DNA of 64,000 bases from DTU064 sp045588245 (GTDB taxonomy: Bacteria; Bacillota; Clostridia; Oscillospirales; CAG-272): positions 1 to 64,000 of the forward strand of contig JAZNDW010000036.1 of assembly GCA_045588245.1 (NCBI GenBank). The letters run 5' to 3'. The notes beneath the pieces are model-generated. The model did not search any database. It saw nothing but the letters and a program-made list of their open reading frames with translations, and was not told where the DNA came from. Positions within the stretch are counted from its first letter, which is position 1. Each line of letters opens with the position of its first letter. Positions 41,788 to 50,749 of this stretch are shown piece by piece. The position numbers and the translations under genes are program-made.

Positions 41788-43965
41788 ATGAAAAAACACA
41801 CAAAGATCCTCTTTTGCGTTTGCATCTTACTCATATTAACAGCGATAGCAACAGCGTCAATTTACGCTAAAGACCCAAACGCACCGCCGATGTCCGTCGT
41901 CGTCGGGCTTGACGACGGGTATGAATACGTAATAGAGCCGTATGAATCGTGGGGAAGCTATTATTTTCTGCTTCCCGGTACCGTTGATCCGAAAAACATC
42001 ACCGTTAAGTATACAGGCTCATATATGATCTGCAACGAAAAAGGCGACGTTGAGCTTTATTCCGGCGACACGGTCGTTTGCGACGGCAACAAGGGCACGA
42101 TTTCTATTAAAGAATACGATTCGGACAAGAAAACATACAACAAATACTCCGTAAACGTCATTTTCGGAAGCGATATCGGCTCCGTTTACATCACGCTTGA
42201 CGGCGGCGACAAAGCTTTCAACAGAGTTAACACATCGAAAGAAAACGACGAAACGGGCGATATTACCGTTATAGACAAGGCAGGAAACGTCATTTACGAC
42301 GGTGAAATGACCAGGCTTGCGGGTCATGGGCTTACGTCCTATTCGACCGGTCCCTCATCACAAGTCAAAAACTCGCTCAATCTCAATATTGCGGAGAAGA
42401 CCGAGCTGATCTACGGCGCGGGAGATGCAAAAAAATGGGTCCTTCTGACACCTCGCAGATACGCGGGTGACCGCGACACTACGGGACTTTCGCAGATCGC
42501 GGCTTTCCGCACGTACAGTGCCATTATCGGAAACAAGCGTGCTTCCATAGAAGGCGAATACATCGACCTTTACGTGAACGGCGAATACCGCGGACTCTAT
42601 ATCCTCACCGAACGAATGAACGATGGCGGTGCCATCGACGTTAAGGGGCTTGAAGATTACGTCACTCCGTCAGGAAATCTCAAAACTGTCCGTGATTACG
42701 AAAATAACGGACGCGATCCCGCACTCAACACGGGGCTTCACAAATATACCTACGACGAGGGAGCGAAGCTCACCGACAAATCCATCGACATCACGGGCGG
42801 ATACGTCCTTGAAGTTATGTGCGACAATTATGAGGGATGCGGCTTTGAAACAAAGCACGGACTTAACGTTGCGATAAAGAGCCCCGAATCCTGCACAAAG
42901 GAAATGGTCCGTTATATTGCCGCATACGTTCAGAATTTTGAAAATGCAATTTACTCGGAAACGGGCTACAACAGCGAAGGCAAGCACTATTCCGAATATG
43001 CCGACGTGAAAAGTCTTGCGGACACGGTTCTCGTTTATTCTTATTACATAAACTTTGAATATTTCCGCACGAGCACCTATATGTATAAGGATGCAGACGG
43101 CAAATCAAACGATCTGTTAACGTTTGGTCCTGCGTGGGATTTTGAAACGGGCGCGCAGTACCTGAAGAATGATAAGACCCTTTTCGGCACGACGAACGGA
43201 TTTACGTATAACGTTCTTCAGCAGTATATCTGGTCTGAACAGTTGTGGCAGCACGGCGACTTTATGGAATATCTTTGCAAAGAGAACGAACGAATGAAAG
43301 CCGCACTGTCCGAATTGACGGGACTCAAAGAATCAACGACCGTAATTCCGCTGCAGTCAACCGTTGATACCGTTGCCGATTCGGCTGACATGAATCATAT
43401 GCGTTGGGGCGGCGACAATTTCAACGATATGTTCGGCAGCTTCACAAAAGCCGTTGACACTCGATTCTCCCATTGGTACGATACGTTATGGAATCCCGAT
43501 GAATATTTGCTTTACGTTTCGGTTAACGCAAAAGAAAACGATGACAGCACGATCACTTTAACGGCAACAAGCCTCGGCGAAAACGACGGATATTACAAAT
43601 GGTACCGTATTGATACCGATGAGCCCGAAAAGTCCTACATCTTTGCGACGAAAAAGGAATCTATCACCGTTGAAGCAGATGGGACCGTCTACTATTGCAC
43701 CCTCTCGGGCGCGAATAACGCTTATTACGAATTTGCATCCGGCGACATCTTCAGCAGTGACACCATTACTATGAAAAGCGGTAACGTAGCGGCTGTTGCA
43801 GGCGTATACGTTGATCCGCCCGAAACGGAGCCGATAACCGACACCGAACCGCCGACGAACACCACTGAAAACGGATGCGGAGGATCGCTTGGCTTTGCCG
43901 CCGTACCGATCATAATCATGCTCGCGTTTGCATCAGCTGTAACGTTCAAAAAAGAAAATCAATAA
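41788..43965 (+). CDS. CotH-family surface protein with C-terminal membrane anchor
   Basis: 725 residues from the ATG at 41788 behind GGAG. Signal peptide (1-27), a beta-sandwich N-terminal part, then a CotH-kinase-like domain (about 140-480) with RLAGHGLTSYS, KNSLNLN, LLTPRRYAGDRD and YVNGEYRGLYILTERM. Known CotH proteins are atypical kinases that act on coat or surface proteins. A beta domain follows (about 575-665), then a Thr/Pro/Glu stalk and a terminal GCGG, hydrophobic helix and KKENQ, which looks like a membrane sorting or anchor signal. The sporulation-coat role of B. subtilis CotH cannot be assumed; related proteins occur in cellulosomes and surfaces. Confidence 0.82.
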   Translation: MKKHTKILFCVCILLILTAIATASIYAKDPNAPPMSVVVGLDDGYEYVIEPYESWGSYYFLLPGTVDPKNITVKYTGSYMICNEKGDVELYSGDTVVCDGNKGTISIKEYDSDKKTYNKYSVNVIFGSDIGSVYITLDGGDKAFNRVNTSKENDETGDITVIDKAGNVIYDGEMTRLAGHGLTSYSTGPSSQVKNSLNLNIAEKTELIYGAGDAKKWVLLTPRRYAGDRDTTGLSQIAAFRTYSAIIGNKRASIEGEYIDLYVNGEYRGLYILTERMNDGGAIDVKGLEDYVTPSGNLKTVRDYENNGRDPALNTGLHKYTYDEGAKLTDKSIDITGGYVLEVMCDNYEGCGFETKHGLNVAIKSPESCTKEMVRYIAAYVQNFENAIYSETGYNSEGKHYSEYADVKSLADTVLVYSYYINFEYFRTSTYMYKDADGKSNDLLTFGPAWDFETGAQYLKNDKTLFGTTNGFTYNVLQQYIWSEQLWQHGDFMEYLCKENERMKAALSELTGLKESTTVIPLQSTVDTVADSADMNHMRWGGDNFNDMFGSFTKAVDTRFSHWYDTLWNPDEYLLYVSVNAKENDDSTITLTATSLGENDGYYKWYRIDTDEPEKSYIFATKKESITVEADGTVYYCTLSGANNAYYEFASGDIFSSDTITMKSGNVAAVAGVYVDPPETEPITDTEPPTNTTENGCGGSLGFAAVPIIIMLAFASAVTFKKENQ

Positions 43966-43987
43966 ATACTACACGGAGGCAACACAA

Positions 43988-45100
43988 ATGGAATATCGCA
44001 CTATAAAAGACAAAAACGTTTCCCTTTTCGGTTTTGGCTGCATGAGATTTTCTCGCAACCCGGACGGCACCATCGATCGTCCCAAAGCGTATGCCCTCAT
44101 CGATCAGGCGTACGAAGCAGGCATCAATTATTTTGACACAGCTTACGTTTATCTTGAGGGAGAGAGCGAAAAGATCGTAGGCGAAGCTCTGAAAAAGTAT
44201 CCTCGTGACAGCTATTACGTTGCAACAAAGCTGCCCTCCTGGGGCACCGACACCCCCGAGCGTGCTATTGAGATATTTGAAGAACAGCTCACGCGCCTCG
44301 GCATGGATTACGTTGACTACTATCTGCTCCACGCGATGAATCGCGGATCTTTTAACAAGTTCGTCGAAAACGGTATCGTCGATTTCTGCAAAAAACTCAA
44401 AGAAGATGGCCGCATCAAGAATCTCGGTTTTTCGTTCCACGACAATTACGAAGCTTTTGAGTACATACTCGGCTATACCGATTGGGATTTCTGCCAGGTG
44501 CAGTATAACTACATGGATCAGAACGATCAGGCAACCACAAAAGGTGTCGATCTCTGCCTGGAAAAAGGCATTCCCGTTATCATAATGGAGCCCATAAAGG
44601 GAGGTACGCTCGCAAACATTCCCGAAGACGCTATGGCGCCGCTCAAGGCGATCGCTCCCGACGCTTCGGCTTCGTCCTGGGCGCTTCGCTGGGTCGGCTC
44701 GCATCCCGCAGTAAAGGTCATCCTCAGCGGCATGAACGAAAAATGGCAGCTTGACGATAACCTCAATACGTTCAATGCTTTCAAGCCGCTCACGGAGGAA
44801 GAATATTCCGCCGTTGAAAGAACGCGTCGCATCATTCTTTCGCGCGTGAGAAACGGTTGCACAGGTTGCCGTTACTGTATGCCCTGCCCCGGCGGCGTTG
44901 ATATACCGCGAATTTTCGGCATCTGGAACGAATATGCCAGATACGGCAACGTCCGCACTGCGAAAGGTTACGGACGCGTGAAGCCCGAAGCCAAGGCTGA
45001 CAACTGCCTTGAGTGCGGAGCCTGCATGGAAAAGTGCCCGCAGGGCTTTGACATTATTGCCGATCTCAAAGCCGCAAAGGCAGAACTCGAATCCGTGTAA
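43988..45100 (+). CDS. Aldo/keto reductase with C-terminal ferredoxin domain
   Basis: 370 residues, GGAGG 7 bases before the ATG. The TIM-barrel part has FGFGCMRF, the DTAYVY catalytic Asp/Tyr region, KLPSW and the LLHAMN block. The C-terminal region (about 285-370) has two Cys clusters, GCTGCRYCMPCPGGV and CLECGACMEKCPQ, which bind [4Fe-4S]. This fused form is common in anaerobes and links NAD(P)H-type reduction to ferredoxin-like centres. Substrate unknown. It starts 22 bp after the CotH gene, so the two may be co-transcribed. Confidence 0.92.
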   Translation: MEYRTIKDKNVSLFGFGCMRFSRNPDGTIDRPKAYALIDQAYEAGINYFDTAYVYLEGESEKIVGEALKKYPRDSYYVATKLPSWGTDTPERAIEIFEEQLTRLGMDYVDYYLLHAMNRGSFNKFVENGIVDFCKKLKEDGRIKNLGFSFHDNYEAFEYILGYTDWDFCQVQYNYMDQNDQATTKGVDLCLEKGIPVIIMEPIKGGTLANIPEDAMAPLKAIAPDASASSWALRWVGSHPAVKVILSGMNEKWQLDDNLNTFNAFKPLTEEEYSAVERTRRIILSRVRNGCTGCRYCMPCPGGVDIPRIFGIWNEYARYGNVRTAKGYGRVKPEAKADNCLECGACMEKCPQGFDIIADLKAAKAELESV

Positions 45101-45129
45101 TATTAAAAGAATATACTTAACATCATAAT

Positions 45130-45165
45130 AAAAAGCCATAGCACGTTTGTGCTATGGCTTTTATT
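45130..45165. terminator. Bidirectional terminator after the reductase gene
   Basis: A 14-bp stem (45131-45144 with 45149-45162), loop GTTT, A-run and T-rich flank. It lies between convergent genes. Confidence 0.88.
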
Positions 45166-45177
45166 TAGTAAAAGGAA

Positions 45178-45561
45178 TCAGAAGAGCTTGTTAGCGTCAA
45201 CAACGTACTTATCCATAACGATCTTGACAAGGTCAATCAGAGCAAGGATGCCGCCGATTCCGCAAACAAAAGACATGATGATCTTGAAAATGCCTTTCTT
45301 TGTTTCGCCAAGCATAAAGTTGTGGATACCCAAGCCGCCGACGAAGAGGCAAACGAGGATTATAACGAGTTTATCCTGACCGTTGAGGCCTGCGGAAGCT
45401 TTCTTAAGAGCAACACCGCAGTTAAGACAAACTTCGGCACCTTCGTTAACTGCATTTCCGCAGTTATGGCAGAAAGAAGTGCCGTCACCGACTTTAACGC
45501 CACACTTTAAGCAAATAGCCTGATTATCGTTGAGCTGTTCGCCGCAATTCTTGCAATACAT
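45178..45561 (-). CDS. Double zinc-ribbon and TM2-domain protein
   Basis: 127 residues. Two zinc ribbons (C3, C6, C17, C20 and C31, C34, C45, C48) precede a TM2 domain of two helices (about 62-118), with the short GGLGIHNFMLGETKKG turn typical of the family. GAGGA lies 6 bases before the ATG, and a promoter follows the family rule upstream. Function of TM2 proteins in bacteria is unknown. Single gene with its own terminator. Confidence 0.9.
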   Translation of the reverse strand: MYCKNCGEQLNDNQAICLKCGVKVGDGTSFCHNCGNAVNEGAEVCLNCGVALKKASAGLNGQDKLVIILVCLFVGGLGIHNFMLGETKKGIFKIIMSFVCGIGGILALIDLVKIVMDKYVVDANKLF

Positions 45562-45593
45562 AGTAATTCCTCACATTCTTTAGAGTTAATATA

Positions 45594-45622
45594 ATTGTAA
45601 CATCTCATCAGACATTTGTCAA
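45594..45622 (-). promoter_or_regulatory. Promoter of the TM2 gene
   Basis: Minus strand: TTGACA (45617-45622), 17 bp, TACAAT (45594-45599). Confidence 0.8.
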
Positions 45623-45680
45623 CTATATATGACATATTATAAGCATATTTTCTCCGTTCTCCGATCTTAACAAAGCATAA

Positions 45681-45714
45681 AAAAGCACCTATGGCAACTG
45701 CCATAGGTGCTTTT
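45681..45714 (-). terminator. Terminator after the solute-binding lipoprotein gene
   Basis: A 15-bp perfect stem (45681-45695 with 45700-45714), 4-base loop, with flanking A- and T-runs. Confidence 0.88.
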
Positions 45715-45735
45715 ATTCGGTTGATTATTCCGATA

Positions 45736-47481
45736 TTATTCTGTTGCGCCCTCTTCGGGAACTTCTTCTACTGCGAAGTTTTCAGCATAGAAGGTAGAAT
45801 ACATATACGTTAAGCTGTATTCCCAGTCAGCAGCAATAAGCTGTGCTGCAAGTTCGCTTGCGGTAAGCTCGGAGTGAGCTTCGCTGAAGAATGTATCAAC
45901 GTCTTCAAGCTTGGTAGCCATCAAACGCTCGTAAAGTCCCGCAGAAATGCTCGTTACCTCTGCAAAGTTAGCTGCATTTTCCTCATTCTTGAGGTTCGGG
46001 CAGTAGAGGAACGGGCTGGAGCCGGAAGCAAGGTTAGCCTGCTTTGCATCTTCCCATTCGTTGCCTGTCATGGTCTCATCAAAGTAAGCCATGTAGGTGT
46101 TACCTGTGTAGAGGATATTCATGGGATAGTCGTCGCTGATCTTTTCGATCGTCTTAAGACCGTTTTCATCTTCGGATACTACTCTGTAGTGAGTATCTTC
46201 AACGCCGTACTGAAGGATGTTGCGGAGCTCGGGATCAGTGTTGAGAGCCGTGATAATTTCCATAGCGCGGTCGAGATTTTCAGTGTATTCGCTGACTGCA
46301 AATGCACCTGCGAATACGCTTTCCTGCGTTGCCATGGGATATTCGTAAACGGATACGTAGTAGTTCTCTTCGTATGCAGCGATATCGCTGTAGCTGCCGT
46401 CAACGACTGCAACTGCGAAGTTTTCACAGTTTTCGGGATCTGCTGCGATATATCCGCCTTCTTCGAGCGTCTTCATGAATTTGAAGTTGGACTTGTAAAC
46501 GTTATTCTTGAAGATGCTTCCGATAGAGCCCTGAGAAGAAAAGCCGTTGGTGCTTCCGAGAACGGATGCGATAGCGCTCCATTCGCCGTTTTCAGACCAA
46601 TACGTCATACCTGCGGGTTCAACCCAAGAAAGAAGCGGAGTTACAACACTCATATCTTCATACATAATAACGGCATCGAGGAAATCTCTGAGAGGAGCGA
46701 TCGTACCGTCATTTACAACTGCAGACGCAAGTGTTTCGGGATTGTAGTGCAATTCGTCTACAAGCTCCTTATTAAGAAGGAGGAATTTGTAGTCGTCAAC
46801 TCCGTGGTTGTTGGGGATAGCGTATGTAGTGCCGTTGAACTTTGCAGCCTCAAGGTACGTCGGATAAATATAGCTCTTGAGAACCTTTGACGTGGAGTTG
46901 AGGTTTGTATCGAGCTCGTGCAGAGCACCGCGGTCGATAAGCTCAAGATATTCTGTATAGTCTGTGATGAGGAAAATATCCATCTGATATTCGCCGACAG
47001 AGGGATATCTCTGCTCGGTTACGCCCCATTCGTTCTTGAATGTTTCAACTTCGGTAGTATCGGTAGGCAGAGCTGTCGTCTGTGTAGGAACCTTACCTTC
47101 AAGACGGAGGCTCTTTTCTTCTTCGCGGCGTTTCTGTTCAGCGATCTTATCGTCTTCAGCCTTCTTTTCGATCTTAGCAATGCGATCTTCTACAGCCTTG
47201 GCATAATTTTCCTCGGTGTAGATTTCGAGATCTATAGCCGTTGTGTAATTGGATTTAAGATATTCATTCATAGCGTTCTCAACGAGAGCGACGGTTTCAG
47301 CATCGATTTCGGACTCGGCGGGAAGCCAAAAAGTAAGCGTAACGGGTGTGCGGTCGGTATCGGAAAGTTCTTCTTCACCTTCAACCGTGTCAACGTCGCC
47401 GCTATTGAGCGAGCAACTTGTCATTACGAATGACAGCATCATAATTACGCAAATAAACATGCATAAAAGCTTCTTGTTCAT
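45736..47481 (-). CDS. Extracellular solute-binding lipoprotein (ABC sugar type)
   Basis: 581 residues, start at 47481 behind AGGAG. Lipobox MTSC (C23). The domain opens with the family-1 pattern PVTLTFWLPAESE; DIFLITDYTEYLELIDRGALHELD is typical of the hinge region, and TYAIPNNHGVD follows. A charged, coiled-coil-like insert (about 95-150, many Glu/Lys/Arg) is unusual for solute-binding proteins. No permease or ATPase gene is near, so it is an orphan subunit or serves a distant transporter. Sugar specificity unknown. Confidence 0.85.
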   Translation of the reverse strand: MNKKLLCMFICVIMMLSFVMTSCSLNSGDVDTVEGEEELSDTDRTPVTLTFWLPAESEIDAETVALVENAMNEYLKSNYTTAIDLEIYTEENYAKAVEDRIAKIEKKAEDDKIAEQKRREEEKSLRLEGKVPTQTTALPTDTTEVETFKNEWGVTEQRYPSVGEYQMDIFLITDYTEYLELIDRGALHELDTNLNSTSKVLKSYIYPTYLEAAKFNGTTYAIPNNHGVDDYKFLLLNKELVDELHYNPETLASAVVNDGTIAPLRDFLDAVIMYEDMSVVTPLLSWVEPAGMTYWSENGEWSAIASVLGSTNGFSSQGSIGSIFKNNVYKSNFKFMKTLEEGGYIAADPENCENFAVAVVDGSYSDIAAYEENYYVSVYEYPMATQESVFAGAFAVSEYTENLDRAMEIITALNTDPELRNILQYGVEDTHYRVVSEDENGLKTIEKISDDYPMNILYTGNTYMAYFDETMTGNEWEDAKQANLASGSSPFLYCPNLKNEENAANFAEVTSISAGLYERLMATKLEDVDTFFSEAHSELTASELAAQLIAADWEYSLTYMYSTFYAENFAVEEVPEEGATE

Positions 47482-47548
47482 GTGGAATTCTCCTAAAACA
47501 TACTTGGTGTCGCACCATATAATCCGAGTGCATATAAACACCTATAAT

Positions 47549-47577
47549 ATTTTAACTCAATTAATCTAAACTGTCAA
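47549..47577 (-). promoter_or_regulatory. Promoter of the solute-binding lipoprotein gene
   Basis: Minus strand: TTGACA (47572-47577), 17 bp, TAAAAT (47549-47554). Confidence 0.8.
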
Positions 47578-47717
47578 GCGATATTTATTATTATGATAAA
47601 CAATATTATTCAACCTGCAAAGAATTACGTTACGAATTCTTCACATTTACGGTGCAACTTGAACAATTTTCGAGAGTCAATTTTGTTGCTTTCGTCCATC
47701 TCTGTGTGCATTTTACA

Positions 47718-47761
47718 CAATAACAAAAGCAAAAGTTTGTATAATACGACAACGGTCGTAT
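47718..47761 (-). terminator. Probable terminator of the dgt-dnaG-rpoD operon
   Basis: ATACGAC, loop AACG, GTCGTAT (47744-47761) touches the rpoD stop codon, followed on the minus strand by a T-rich run. Confidence 0.5.
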
Positions 47762-48867
47762 CAATCAAGGAAGTCGCGTAGGCGCTTGGAACGGCTGGGA
47801 TGACGCAGTTTGCGGAGCGCTTTTGCCTCGATCTGACGGATACGTTCGCGGGTGATATTGAATTCTCTGCCAACCTCTTCAAGAGTTCTCGTTTTTCCGT
47901 CATCAAGACCGAAGCGGCGCTTGAGAACGAGCTCTTCACGTGGGGTAAGCGTATGCAGGACCTCTGCAAGCTGTTCGCGTAAAACCGCATAGGAAGCAGC
48001 TTCAGGCGGTGCGGGAGACTCCTGGTCCTCAATAAAATCTCCGAGATGCGAGTCTTCTTCTTCGCCGATAGGTGTTTCAAGAGAAACGGGATCCTGCGCG
48101 ATCTTCATGATCTCGCGGACTTTTTCGGGCGTCATGTTGAGCTTTTCCGCGATCTCTTCTGCCGTTGCTTCGTGTCCGTTTTCCTGAAGAAGCTGACGGG
48201 AATAGCGGGAAACCTTATGGATCGTTTCAACCATGTGAACGGGGATACGGATCGTACGTGCCTGATCTGCGATGGCACGTGTGATTGCCTGACGGATCCA
48301 CCACGTTGCGTAAGTCGAGAATTTATAGCCTTTCGTGTAATCGAACTTATCAACTGCCTTCATCAAGCCAAGGTTGCCCTCTTGGATAAGATCAAGGAAG
48401 AACATTCCCTTTCCGACGTAACGCTTGGCGATACTTACAACAAGACGCAGATTCGCAACAACGAGATCGTTTTTAGCCTGTTCATCACCCTCTGCCATAC
48501 GCATCGCAAGCTCAAGCTCACGCTCCGAATCGAGCAGCGGAACTTTACCGATCTCCTTCAGATACATTCTGACAGGGTCATCGATCGAAAGGCCCTCCTG
48601 CGTGAGTGCCTTTTCCATATCTTCGGCGCTTCCCATGCGTCCGACTTCGGATTCGATCTCTTCAAAGTCAGCCGTTTCGGTTTCTATGCCGATGCCGCTC
48701 GTTTCAAGAGTGTCGTAAAGTTTTTCGATTCTGTCAAGGTCGTTATCCGCAAAATCTTCATCTGCAAAAGCTTCGTCGATGTCGCTCTGCGTAACCGTTC
48801 CCTTTTCTTTTCCTTTTTCGATAAGCTCCTGTTCTTTTGTAAGCTTAACGTTGTCCTTTTCTTCCAT
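47761..48867 (-). CDS. rpoD: Primary sigma factor RpoD (SigA)
   Basis: 368 residues, the short Firmicutes form. Regions visible: 1.2 with DDPVRMYLKEIGKVPLL, 2 with NLRLVVSIAKRYVGKGM...FLDLIQEGNLGLMKAVDKFDY, the TYATWWIRQAI helix, region 3 and region 4 ending RERIRQIEAKALRKLRHP. It directs RNA polymerase to the TTGACA/TATAAT promoters found across the window. GGAGG lies 5 bases before the ATG. A GC-rich hairpin sits directly upstream. It follows dnaG in the classic macromolecular-synthesis arrangement. Confidence 0.97.
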   Translation of the reverse strand: MEEKDNVKLTKEQELIEKGKEKGTVTQSDIDEAFADEDFADNDLDRIEKLYDTLETSGIGIETETADFEEIESEVGRMGSAEDMEKALTQEGLSIDDPVRMYLKEIGKVPLLDSERELELAMRMAEGDEQAKNDLVVANLRLVVSIAKRYVGKGMFFLDLIQEGNLGLMKAVDKFDYTKGYKFSTYATWWIRQAITRAIADQARTIRIPVHMVETIHKVSRYSRQLLQENGHEATAEEIAEKLNMTPEKVREIMKIAQDPVSLETPIGEEEDSHLGDFIEDQESPAPPEAASYAVLREQLAEVLHTLTPREELVLKRRFGLDDGKTRTLEEVGREFNITRERIRQIEAKALRKLRHPSRSKRLRDFLD

Positions 48868-48880
48868 TGTTACCTCCGTT

Positions 48881-48897
48881 CCGCCGCACCGCGGCGG
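48881..48897 (-). other. GC-rich hairpin in the dnaG-rpoD gap
   Basis: CCGCCGC, loop ACC, GCGGCGG directly upstream of the rpoD ribosome site. It could be a processing site or affect rpoD translation. Confidence 0.5.
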
Positions 48898-48945
48898 TTG
48901 ATTTATCCTTCTTAAAAAATTACTGCGTGTTTTGCGGTATACCGC

Positions 48946-50718
48946 TTATGTATCGCTGTTTTTCTTGTTTTTTTCGCGCAAGCGTTTGATCGTGTCAAAC
49001 GCATCCTCGCCTTTTTTGTCTGCACGTCCGCGCTCCGTTTTAAGAGCCTTGACGTTTTGCAGATAAACGTTTTTGTCGTTATTCAGCTTTTGTCTGTCGA
49101 GCGCAAGCTTTGATATACGGGACACTTCTTCCTGCGAAAACTCGCCCGAAAGCGCCCCAAAGTCAAAGCTTTCGGATTCACGGTATATCTCCGTAATGGC
49201 GCGGAAGACGCGCTTTCCGAATTCCGTTCCGAAATCTTCGACAGCAAGTGCACCGTCGCCCTCGGAAACAGCCGCTTTTATATATTCCGGATATGCCACA
49301 AGCATACCGAGCACGACTTCCTCGCAGCTTGCGCGGCGAAGCTGAGTCAGCTTATCGCGGTTTATCCTGTCGCCGTAACCTGCGGTTTCGCGCAAAAGCT
49401 CCTCAGATTCGTCTTTTTTCTTCGCACGGCGCTTTTTATTTATAATGAACAAAACGTCGCTTTTTATACTTTCCTCGGAAATTCCAAGCGCTGCGGACGC
49501 CTGATGTATATAAACCTCACGTTCAACGCCGCTGTATATGCCTGCAATATATTCGTTGATCTCGCGCAAAGCGCGGATCTTTTCTTCGTCGGTTGAAACG
49601 TCGTACTTGGCAAGGATACCCGACATGACGTGATTGAACTTCGTGCTGCTTGCGGCAAGTGCATCGCGGAACTTGTCCACACCGTATTTTTTGATAAACT
49701 CATCCGGGTCCTTTGCCCCTTTGAGCCGCAGGATCCGCACATCAAGTCCCGTTTCCGTCAACAGATCGATCGCGCGCGAAGCGGCACGTTTGCCCGCTTC
49801 GTCGCTGTCATAGCAAATAACGACGCGCTTGGTATGCTTTGCCATAAGGCGCGCCTGCTCCGACGTAAGCGCCGTTCCGAGTGTTGCGACGGCGTTTTCG
49901 ACTCCTGCGTTATGAAGTGCGATAACGTCCATATATCCCTCGCAAAGTATCAGCTCCTCGGCACAATGCTCTTTCGCGTAATTGAGCGCATACAAGGTCT
50001 TGCTCTTCTTGAAGGCGGGGGTATCCGACGAGTTGAGATATTTCGGCTCGCCGTCGCCCATGATCCTTCCTCCGAACGCAACTACGCGCCCCGACGTGTC
50101 GATTATCGGGAACATTACACGTCCGCGAAACATATCATACGGCTTACCCGTGCGATCGCTGTACTTTGAAAGAAATCCCGCAACGAGCTCGTCCGTCGTA
50201 TAACCTTTTTTACGCATATAATTGCTCATCTCAAAACCTTCGGGCGCATATCCGAGCCCGAAGCGTTTGATTATAGCGGAGGACAGTCCGCGTCTGATAA
50301 GATAGTCGCGTGCTTGTTTGCCTGCACGCTCATCGAAAAGGCGGTCGCGGTAAAACCTTGCCGCCTCGCGGTTCATCTCAAATATGCGGTTTCGGCTGAC
50401 CGTCGTTTGTCCTCCCACACTGTCCGTCGGGAGCTTGACTCCCGCTCGGTCGGCAAGAAGCGTCAACGCTTCGATATATGATAAATTTTCAATGTTCATT
50501 ATGAAGGAAACGACGTCTCCGCCGGCGCCGCAACCGAAGCAGTAATAGCTTTGCGTTGCGGGGAAAACAGTGAACGACGGTGTTCGTTCGGAATGAAACG
50601 GACACGAACCGGAAAAATTGCTTCCGGCGCGCTTCAGATTCACATATCGCGAAATGACCTCTTCGATATCGCACCGCTCTTTTATTTCCTCAATAACGCT
50701 TACCGGTATTCTCGGCAT
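48946..50718 (-). CDS. dnaG: DNA primase
   Basis: 590 residues. N-terminal CHC2 zinc domain (CPFHSERTPSF and YYCFGCGAGGD), Toprim domain with LCEGYMDVIALH and the DSDEAGK motif, and a DnaB-binding C-terminal part. It makes RNA primers at the replication fork. Start behind GAAAGGAAAG. It lies 31 bp after dgt and 78 bp before rpoD. Confidence 0.96.
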   Translation of the reverse strand: MPRIPVSVIEEIKERCDIEEVISRYVNLKRAGSNFSGSCPFHSERTPSFTVFPATQSYYCFGCGAGGDVVSFIMNIENLSYIEALTLLADRAGVKLPTDSVGGQTTVSRNRIFEMNREAARFYRDRLFDERAGKQARDYLIRRGLSSAIIKRFGLGYAPEGFEMSNYMRKKGYTTDELVAGFLSKYSDRTGKPYDMFRGRVMFPIIDTSGRVVAFGGRIMGDGEPKYLNSSDTPAFKKSKTLYALNYAKEHCAEELILCEGYMDVIALHNAGVENAVATLGTALTSEQARLMAKHTKRVVICYDSDEAGKRAASRAIDLLTETGLDVRILRLKGAKDPDEFIKKYGVDKFRDALAASSTKFNHVMSGILAKYDVSTDEEKIRALREINEYIAGIYSGVEREVYIHQASAALGISEESIKSDVLFIINKKRRAKKKDESEELLRETAGYGDRINRDKLTQLRRASCEEVVLGMLVAYPEYIKAAVSEGDGALAVEDFGTEFGKRVFRAITEIYRESESFDFGALSGEFSQEEVSRISKLALDRQKLNNDKNVYLQNVKALKTERGRADKKGEDAFDTIKRLREKNKKNSDT

Positions 50719-50749
50719 TTAATCTTTCCTTTCGATAAATATGTCACTT

